From contig JAPOYQ010000578.1 in assembly GCA_026706505.1 (NCBI GenBank), forward strand, positions 1-12,304: DNA of 12,304 bases. The letters run 5' to 3'. Positions within the stretch are counted from its first letter, which is position 1; each line of letters opens with the position of its first letter. Positions 7,175 to 12,304 of this stretch are shown here, in pieces. The translations under genes and the position numbers were made by a program. Under the pieces are notes generated by a model. It had not been told where the DNA came from, ran no database searches, and saw nothing but the letters and a program-made list of their open reading frames with translations. This DNA is from Gemmatimonadota bacterium (GTDB taxonomy: Bacteria; Latescibacterota; UBA2968; UBA8231).

Positions 7175-7798
7175 ATGACTCAAGTACTAACCGTCCATCC
7201 CGACCGCCTCAAGGGCCGCCACATCCAGCGCGCCGCCGAGGTACTCCGCCAAGGAGGCGTCATTGTCTATCCCACCGACACCATCTACGGCCTCGGCTGC
7301 GACATCACCAACAAGCAGGCAATTGAGCGCGTGCAGCGCATCAAGGGCCGCGACAAAAAGAAACCCATGTCCTTTGTGTGCGCCGACTTGACCCACATCA
7401 GCGACTACGCCCGCGTCTCCAACTACGCCCACCGCGTCCTCAAGCAGTGCCTGCCGGGAGCGTACACCTTCGTGTTGCCAGCCACCCGCCAAACGCCGCG
7501 CATCTTGCAAACCAAACAGAAGACTGTCGGCTTGCGGATCCCCGATCACCCGGTACCGCTGGCCTTGGTGCGCGCGCTCGGCCAACCCATCCTGAGCACG
7601 AGCGCCAACTACGCCGATCAAGAGGTGATAACCGAGCCGTGGGCCTTAGAGGAAGAGTTGGGGTCGCAGGTGGATTTGATCTTGGAGTGCGGGCCGCTGC
7701 CCGTGGAGGCTTCGAGCGTGGTGTCGCTGGTGGGGGATCAAGCCGAGATAATCCGCGAGGGCAAAGGGGATTTAAGCTTGTTTGTCGAGGAAGAATAG
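7175..7798 (+). CDS. Sua5/YciO/YrdC-family protein, YciO type (threonylcarbamoyl-AMP synthase-like)
   Basis: The 207-residue protein matches YciO in length. YrdC-domain features are YPTDTIYGLGCD (32-43), the K-x-R signature Lys57-Gly58-Arg59 followed by KKPMS (62-66), GLRIPDH (119-125) and STSAN (141-145). The segments MSFVCADLTHISDY and PGAYTFVLPAT are YciO-like rather than TsaC-like. TsaC/Sua5 makes threonylcarbamoyl-AMP from threonine, bicarbonate and ATP for t6A37 of ANN-decoding tRNAs; YciO is a related, less understood paralogue. Whether this is the organism's only such enzyme cannot be seen. The ATG at 7175 has AGGAG at 7163-7167, inside the previous gene, and follows its stop by one base, so translational coupling is likely. 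The ORF can be read from 7139, but that overlap lacks a ribosome site. Confidence 0.92.
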   Translation: MTQVLTVHPDRLKGRHIQRAAEVLRQGGVIVYPTDTIYGLGCDITNKQAIERVQRIKGRDKKKPMSFVCADLTHISDYARVSNYAHRVLKQCLPGAYTFVLPATRQTPRILQTKQKTVGLRIPDHPVPLALVRALGQPILSTSANYADQEVITEPWALEEELGSQVDLILECGPLPVEASSVVSLVGDQAEIIREGKGDLSLFVEEE

Positions 7799-7801
7799 CG
7801 G

Positions 7802-10135
7802 ATGCAGCACCGGCTCTTTGGCGCGGTCTTGTGCTGCCTGCTCGCATCCGGCGCAGCCAAGGCCCAATCGCCGTTTATCTCCTACGCCGAGCGGGGGGAA
7901 TTCGCCCTCGCCGCTTTTGGTGGGTTGGACGTAGGCCTCTACGGATACGCCAATCCCGCACTCCTCAGCTATGTCGAGGGCTTGGAGCAAGGGGTTGCTT
8001 GGTCGGACAGCAACTCCACCTATTCGTGGGGCCTTTTCACGGCCGCGCCCCACTTGGGATTTGGGATGGTAAATGGCCGCCGCGACCGCGAGTACCGAGC
8101 TGGACTTAGCACTGGCGACCGCAACTTCAGCCTCGGGGTGAGCATGGGGTGGGGAAGCGTGCGGCACGTCGTCCTTGGGGGAATTTGGCGGCCCGGTCCG
8201 CGTCTCTCAGTAGGAGGCACCTTCACTTCGACCTTTGCAAACGAGGACCGCGAAGGTGCCATCGATCTCTCCTTGCGCCCCTGGGGCGACGAGCGGCTCA
8301 CCTTGTACGCGGATTACGCGCGCACCGACGAGACGGAGTTCTGGAGCACCGGAGCCGTAGTCGAGCTGGTGCCAGGACTAGCACTGACCGGGCGTATGTT
8401 CGCGGACCGCGCCCTGAGCGTTGGCTTGCGCATCGGGCTAGGTGCCGCCGATTTCCAAGCGCAGGCGCAGAGCCGCACCTTCCAGACATATGCGGCGCGC
8501 TTTGGGGCGCAGCGCGGGAACCTATTCCGACCGCGGGCGCGCTACCTTTCCGTGGAGTTGTCTGGGCCGATTCAACACCGCCGCTATGCTTTCTTCGACG
8601 ACTCGCAGAGTCTGCTCAATCTCATCGCCTTATTGGAGCGCGCGCGCCGCGACCCCGCGATCAAGGGCCTCGCCATCAATGCTTCGGGCCTGCGGATCAG
8701 TCCAGTGCTCGGCTGGGAACTGCGGGAAAAGCTGCGCCAGATCCGCGCTGGGGGACAGCGGGTCATCGTGTACATCGACCGCGTGGACATGTACAACTAT
8801 CACTGGGCCTCGGTGGCCGATCACTTGGTGCTCGATCCGGCCGGCGCAATCGGCTTGCAGGGCTATGTGGCGGGACACACGTACTTCAAGGACGCGTTGG
8901 AAAAGCTCGGAATCGGCTTTGACGAGTGGCGGCTTTTCCAGTACAAATCCGCGACCGAACCATACGTCCGCCGCGACATGTCCGCAGGCGAGCGCGAGCA
9001 GCTAACGACCCTGCTCGACGACTGGTACGCCCTCGCCCGCCGCGACATCAGCGCGGATCGCTCGCTGGCGCCCGAGCAATTCGACCACCTCGTAGAAGAC
9101 ACCGCGTTCTTCCTCCCGCAAGAGGCCCTCGACGCCGGTTTAGTGGACCGCCTCGGCCGCTGGAGCGAAATCGACCCCACAGTTGAAGACCACCCCGTCG
9201 TCGCAGCCGCTTCGTACACTCGGCCAGCCGACCGGCGCTGGGGGCAGCGCAAGCGCATTGCCATCGTCTATGCACTCGGCGTCTGCGCCATGGACACCGG
9301 CATGGGTGCGCGGCGGCTCGTCGGCGAGATTGCCTCGGCCTGCGCGGCAGCCGACGCCGTGGTCCTGCGCGTGGATTCTCCAGGCGGCGACGTCCTGCCC
9401 TCGGCTCTCGTGGCCGACGCCGTGTTAAAATGCCGCGAGCGCAAGCCCGTCATCGTCTCGCAGGGCTACCTCGCGGCTTCGGGCGGGTACATGATCTCGC
9501 TGCCCGGCGATGCAATCGTCACCGCGCCCAACACCATCACCGGCTCAATTGGGGTCATTGCCGGCTGGGCGTACAACACCGGGTTCAAGGAAAAGCTCGG
9601 CCTGAGCACGAGCCGCGTGCAGGTGGGCCGCCATGCGGACTTGCCCTTTGGCATGACCCTGCCCCTGCTCGGCCTGCGCTTGCCAGACCGCACTTTCACT
9701 GAAGACGAAAGCGCGCGCATGGAACACACCATCCGCTCGCTGTACGAGGACTTCGTCGCCAAGGTGGCCAGCAGCCGCCACATCGCGCCGGACTCGGTCG
9801 AAGCCGTGGCCCAAGGCCGCGTCTGGAGCGGCCAGCGCGCCGTGCAACTCGGCCTCGCCGACCGGATCGGCGGTCTCGAAGCGGCCATCGCGCTAGCCAA
9901 GGAAAAAATCGGACTGTCAACGGACGAGATCGTCGAACTGATAGAACGGCCCCGGCCCAAACTGTTTTCGTCCGCGCTTTTTCGTCCGCGGCTATTGGGC
10001 CTCACCGCGCAGCCCACCCCCGAACTCGACTACCTGCAATTTCGCATCCAGCACAATGGCTTGCCCTTGTTGCTGGTTCCCGCCAACCACGTACCGAGCC
10101 CTGCGGGGCTATATGGAGAGAAAACCTATGAGTGA
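7802..10135 (+). CDS. SppA-type S49 peptidase with an N-terminal beta-barrel-like domain
   Basis: A 777-residue protein. Residues 1-21 are a signal peptide ending AKA before Gln22. Residues 22-240 alternate Gly/aromatic and polar residues in short strands, with a YANPALLS motif (49-56) like PorV/FadL-type outer-membrane barrels; no transmembrane helix is evident. From about 245 come tandem S49 domains as in 67K SppA. The N-terminal half supplies Lys382 in FQYKSATEPY (cf. GKYKSAVEPF of E. coli) and the C-terminal half Ser560 in YLAASGGYMIS, after RVDSPGGD (523-530). This suggests a Ser/Lys protease of periplasmic peptides or signal-peptide remnants. E. coli SppA is about 618 residues with an N-terminal membrane anchor, so the extra N-terminal region is unusual. 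Location at the outer membrane facing the periplasm is inferred. The start is three bases after the yciO-like stop with GAGGAAG upstream; it overlaps the next gene by eight bases. Confidence 0.85.
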   Translation: MQHRLFGAVLCCLLASGAAKAQSPFISYAERGEFALAAFGGLDVGLYGYANPALLSYVEGLEQGVAWSDSNSTYSWGLFTAAPHLGFGMVNGRRDREYRAGLSTGDRNFSLGVSMGWGSVRHVVLGGIWRPGPRLSVGGTFTSTFANEDREGAIDLSLRPWGDERLTLYADYARTDETEFWSTGAVVELVPGLALTGRMFADRALSVGLRIGLGAADFQAQAQSRTFQTYAARFGAQRGNLFRPRARYLSVELSGPIQHRRYAFFDDSQSLLNLIALLERARRDPAIKGLAINASGLRISPVLGWELREKLRQIRAGGQRVIVYIDRVDMYNYHWASVADHLVLDPAGAIGLQGYVAGHTYFKDALEKLGIGFDEWRLFQYKSATEPYVRRDMSAGEREQLTTLLDDWYALARRDISADRSLAPEQFDHLVEDTAFFLPQEALDAGLVDRLGRWSEIDPTVEDHPVVAAASYTRPADRRWGQRKRIAIVYALGVCAMDTGMGARRLVGEIASACAAADAVVLRVDSPGGDVLPSALVADAVLKCRERKPVIVSQGYLAASGGYMISLPGDAIVTAPNTITGSIGVIAGWAYNTGFKEKLGLSTSRVQVGRHADLPFGMTLPLLGLRLPDRTFTEDESARMEHTIRSLYEDFVAKVASSRHIAPDSVEAVAQGRVWSGQRAVQLGLADRIGGLEAAIALAKEKIGLSTDEIVELIERPRPKLFSSALFRPRLLGLTAQPTPELDYLQFRIQHNGLPLLLVPANHVPSPAGLYGEKTYE
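9965..9990 (+). repeat. short direct repeat in the sppA-like tail
   Basis: TTTTCGTCCGCG occurs at 9965-9976 and again at 9979-9990. The 14-base period is not a multiple of three, so each copy is read in a different frame. It lies in the sequence encoding LFSSALFRPRL just after the second S49 domain. Probably slippage or chance. Confidence 0.5.
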
Positions 10136-11246
10136 GGAAGCCCGCGCACTGTACGCGGATATGGGGGCAACGCCTGTGATCAACGCCCTCGGCCCGCGCA
10201 CCCTCTTAGGGGGATCGTCCCCCCATCCGGACATCATCGCCGCTATGGAACTAGCCGGCCGCTACTACGTCGACATGGACGCCTTCTTGGCGAGCACAGG
10301 GCGGATCGTCGCCGACCTGCTCGGAGCCGAGGCCGCGCTGATTACTCCTGGCTGCGCAGCCGCGTTGGTCCTCGGCACGGCCGCCTGCGTCACCGGCGCA
10401 GACCCAGAGAAAATGGCCCGCCTACCCGATACGACCGGCATGCCCAACCAAGTGGTCATCCAAAAGGCCCAGCGCTACAAATACGACCGCATGGTGCGCC
10501 TGCCCGGCGTCACCCTCGTAGAGGCGGGCACGGAGCAAGGCACCACAGCCGACGAACTCGCCGCAGCCATCGGCCCCCAAACCGCCGCCCTGCTCTACCC
10601 GGCTATTGACAACGAAGCCGCCATCGTCCCGCTAGCCGAGGCCATTGACATCGCCCACGCCCGCGACGTTCCGGTCTTCGTGGACGCGGCCTTCCGCGTC
10701 TATCCCCTGGACGGTTTGACCCAATACATCGCAGCCGGGGCCGACTTAGTCGGCTATGGCGCCAAGTACGTGGGCGCGCCCAACTCCTCGGGCATTCTCT
10801 GCGGCCGTGCCGACTTAATCGCCGCAGCCCACTTGCACAGCTTCGCCTGCTTTGAAACCCGCGACTTAGAAGGAGTTGGCCGCCCGCTCAAGATCGACCG
10901 CCAAGAGGTCGTCGGCGTGGTCTTGGCTTTGCGCCGCTGGCTGGCCATGGACCACGACGCCCGCAATCAAAGCGACACCCGCCGCGCCGAGACCGTGCGT
11001 CAGCACTTAGGCGAACTCCCCCATGTGCAAAGCTCCGTCAATGGCGCGTCCCTGACCTTGACCTTGGACGAACAAGCGCTCGGCCGCACCGCCGCCGACC
11101 TAGAAGAAACCCTGCGCAACGGCAATCCCTCGGTCTGGCTCTCAGCAGCTCCGGGCCAGCTTCACTTGTCCATGCCCACGGTGGCCGACGGCGACGAGGA
11201 GCTCTTGGCAGCGCGGGTTAGGGAAGTGCTGGGGCTTGGGGGGTAG
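10128..11246 (+). CDS. SelA-fold PLP-dependent enzyme (DgaE-like ammonia-lyase group)
   Basis: The 372-residue protein has a fold-type I PLP core: VINALGPRTLLGG near the start, the cofactor-phosphate region LITPGCAAALVLGTAA (71-86), Asp186 in VFVDAAF expected to pair with the pyridine nitrogen, and Lys213 in GYGAKYVGAP as the Schiff-base lysine. GRPLKIDRQEVVG (251-263) matches the late motif of SelA-like and DgaE-type proteins. True bacterial SelA is about 460 residues with an N-terminal tRNA(Sec)-binding domain, absent here. A beta-eliminating lyase on an amino sugar acid or hydroxy-amino acid, as for D-glucosaminate-6-phosphate ammonia-lyase, is more likely. I start at 10128 (GGAGAG at 10115-10120), giving an eight-base overlap with the sppA-like gene; an ATG at 10056 would overlap by 80. 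The converging neighbour is an enolase-superfamily enzyme, which suits sugar-acid breakdown. Confidence 0.8.
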   Translation: MSEEARALYADMGATPVINALGPRTLLGGSSPHPDIIAAMELAGRYYVDMDAFLASTGRIVADLLGAEAALITPGCAAALVLGTAACVTGADPEKMARLPDTTGMPNQVVIQKAQRYKYDRMVRLPGVTLVEAGTEQGTTADELAAAIGPQTAALLYPAIDNEAAIVPLAEAIDIAHARDVPVFVDAAFRVYPLDGLTQYIAAGADLVGYGAKYVGAPNSSGILCGRADLIAAAHLHSFACFETRDLEGVGRPLKIDRQEVVGVVLALRRWLAMDHDARNQSDTRRAETVRQHLGELPHVQSSVNGASLTLTLDEQALGRTAADLEETLRNGNPSVWLSAAPGQLHLSMPTVADGDEELLAARVREVLGLGG

Positions 11247-11251
11247 GTATC

Positions 11252-12304
11252 TCATTGCCAAAAAGGCTCTCCCTCCTTGAGTTCGGCGCGCAGTACCTCT
11301 GGCACTAACTCGATACCCAAGCCCGGCCCGTCGGGCACCGCCATCTTGCCGTCGACTAGATCGTAACCGTCGAGTCCGCCCATATCGGCGATATACTGGC
11401 GGTTGTAGAGCCGCGTCTCGCTCATGCTGAAGTTCCGTACGCACGCACCGAAATGCACATTGGCCATGTTGTGCACGAGCGTGCCGCAGTTGTGCAGCGC
11501 CACCGGCAGGCCATAGTGGTCGGCCAACTCGGCGATCTTGCGGCCGCCACTGATGCCACCGCACCAGCACAGGTCGGGGTGCAACACGTCGATGCCGCCC
11601 TCGGCGATAAAGGGGAAGAACGCGCGGAACCCCTCGATTTTCTCCCCAGTGCAGATCCGCACACCCGATGCCGCCCTGAGTGCTTTGTAGCCGTCGGAGA
11701 AAAAGACCTGCAGCGGATCCTCCACCCAGAGGGGGCGCGCCTCTTCCACCGCCTCGCAAATACCGATCGCCGTCGGCACGTCCCACTCGTTGTGACAGTG
11801 GACGATGAAGTCGAGATCCCACCCCAGAGCGTCGCGAAACGTCGCTAAACCGTCCCGGATGCTCTTTAAGTCGCTCTGCTTGAGCGATTGACTCGGCTCA
11901 GCCCCTGCGAACGGCCGGGAGAGCAGCGCGTTGTCGGGCAACGGAAAACCGCATTTCACCGTGCGGTAGCCGTGGGGATGGGCGCGGAATTTGGCCACCC
12001 AGTCGTCGATGGCGGGGCGATCGGTCCAACTGGGCGGTTTTCCGCCGTAATAAATCTCGACGCGCTCGCGAAAGCGGCCGGTCAGCATCTCGGAGACGGA
12101 GAGGTTGAGGATCTTTCCCGCCAGGTCCCACAGCGCGATATCGACGCCGCTGATCGTCGGCACATGTGCCTGATAGGTATGCTGCAGCCCCATCATCTGG
12201 TGATAGAGCTTGTCGATATTGAGCGGGTCGGCACCAATAAGCACGCGTTCGAGCCATTTCAGGTTCGCCCTACACGCCGGACCGGCGACCCCTGCTTCGC
12301 CGAC
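11252..12304 (-). CDS. Mandelate racemase / enolase superfamily enzyme, N-terminus outside window
   Basis: The frame stays open from 12304 to TGA at 11254-11252, giving 350 visible residues. It can be read from GTG at 12244, but the 20 codons upstream encode GEAGVAGPACRANLKWLER, normal capping-domain sequence, so the true start lies off the edge. Counting from that GTG, Glu175 (WVEDPL) and Glu201 (TGEKI) are metal ligands 26 apart. Asp224 (HPDLCWCGGI) and His251 (ALHNCGT) lie 23 and 50 after Glu201, exactly as the Asp270-His297 dyad follows Glu247 in mandelate racemase. The first ligand position, 26 before Glu175, is His149 (VHCHNEW) instead of Asp. His151 matches the His of mannonate dehydratase-type DVH motifs. 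A sugar-acid dehydratase or epimerase is likely; substrate unknown. It converges tightly on the SelA-fold gene. Confidence 0.87.
   Translation of the reverse strand, partial: VGEAGVAGPACRANLKWLERVLIGADPLNIDKLYHQMMGLQHTYQAHVPTISGVDIALWDLAGKILNLSVSEMLTGRFRERVEIYYGGKPPSWTDRPAIDDWVAKFRAHPHGYRTVKCGFPLPDNALLSRPFAGAEPSQSLKQSDLKSIRDGLATFRDALGWDLDFIVHCHNEWDVPTAIGICEAVEEARPLWVEDPLQVFFSDGYKALRAASGVRICTGEKIEGFRAFFPFIAEGGIDVLHPDLCWCGGISGGRKIAELADHYGLPVALHNCGTLVHNMANVHFGACVRNFSMSETRLYNRQYIADMGGLDGYDLVDGKMAVPDGPGLGIELVPEVLRAELKEGEPFWQ

Noticed and set aside
6364..7176. 270-codon - strand open frame opposite the creatininase-family gene
   Set aside because: Antisense shadow; the product has no recognisable domain, while the + strand frame has a complete metal-site motif set.
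10128..11246. Calling the SelA-fold gene selA because selB is nearby
   Set aside because: It lacks the roughly 90-residue N-terminal tRNA-binding part of bacterial SelA and its motifs fit the DgaE-like lyase group better.
11142..11822. 226-codon - strand frame overlapping the enolase-superfamily gene
   Set aside because: Out-of-frame shadow with an Arg/Gly-rich product and no domain; the other frame carries all enolase-superfamily motifs.
1..12304. tRNA (including tRNA-Sec), CRISPR array, insertion sequence or integrase
   Set aside because: Intergenic gaps are all under about 80 bases, no regular repeat-spacer pattern was seen, and no transposase or recombinase motif was found.

Overview
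The window is bacterial chromosomal DNA, coding almost wall to wall, with ten genes (two cut by the window edges). No rRNA, tRNA, CRISPR array, transposase or phage gene is visible, and no gap between genes exceeds about 80 bases. The organism is likely a Gram-negative (diderm) bacterium: the 777-residue SppA-type protease has a signal peptide and a region that reads like an outer-membrane beta-barrel. It carries SelB, so it probably decodes UGA as selenocysteine. The mix of a creatininase-family amidohydrolase, a SelA-fold PLP enzyme and a mandelate-racemase-type enolase is reminiscent of metabolically versatile uncultured phyla such as Latescibacterota or Poribacteria. That placement is a guess from gene content only.

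Layout. (1) Bases 1-1447, + strand: the tail of a VOC/glyoxalase-fold protein, a NIF3-family dinuclear-metal protein and a GNAT acetyltransferase. This stretch is visibly richer in A/T than the rest. (2) Bases 1524-6359, - strand, transcribed right to left: selB, a GNAT acetyltransferase starting at GTG, and an 803-residue ATP-grasp/swivelling-His phosphotransferase laid out like rifampicin phosphotransferase. (3) A 79-base divergent intergenic region (6360-6438) with two good, nearly back-to-back promoter candidates. (4) Bases 6439-11246, + strand, a tight run: creatininase family, YciO/Sua5/YrdC family, SppA with barrel-like N-terminus, SelA-fold PLP enzyme. Neighbours are 1-3 bases apart or overlap by 8. 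(5) Bases 11252-12304, - strand: a mandelate racemase/enolase superfamily enzyme that continues past the right edge and converges on the previous gene with only 5 bases between stop codons.

Functionally the window splits into translation/RNA modification (SelB, YciO-like), envelope proteolysis (SppA-like) and small-molecule or sugar-acid chemistry (creatininase family, SelA-fold lyase, enolase superfamily). The left half holds small-molecule modifying families often seen in drug inactivation (VOC, two GNATs, RPH-like dikinase). The points most worth checking are the barrel-SppA fusion, the replaced first metal ligand in the enolase-superfamily protein, the RPH-like enzyme of unknown acceptor, and the SelB/SelA-fold pair without a visible true SelA.
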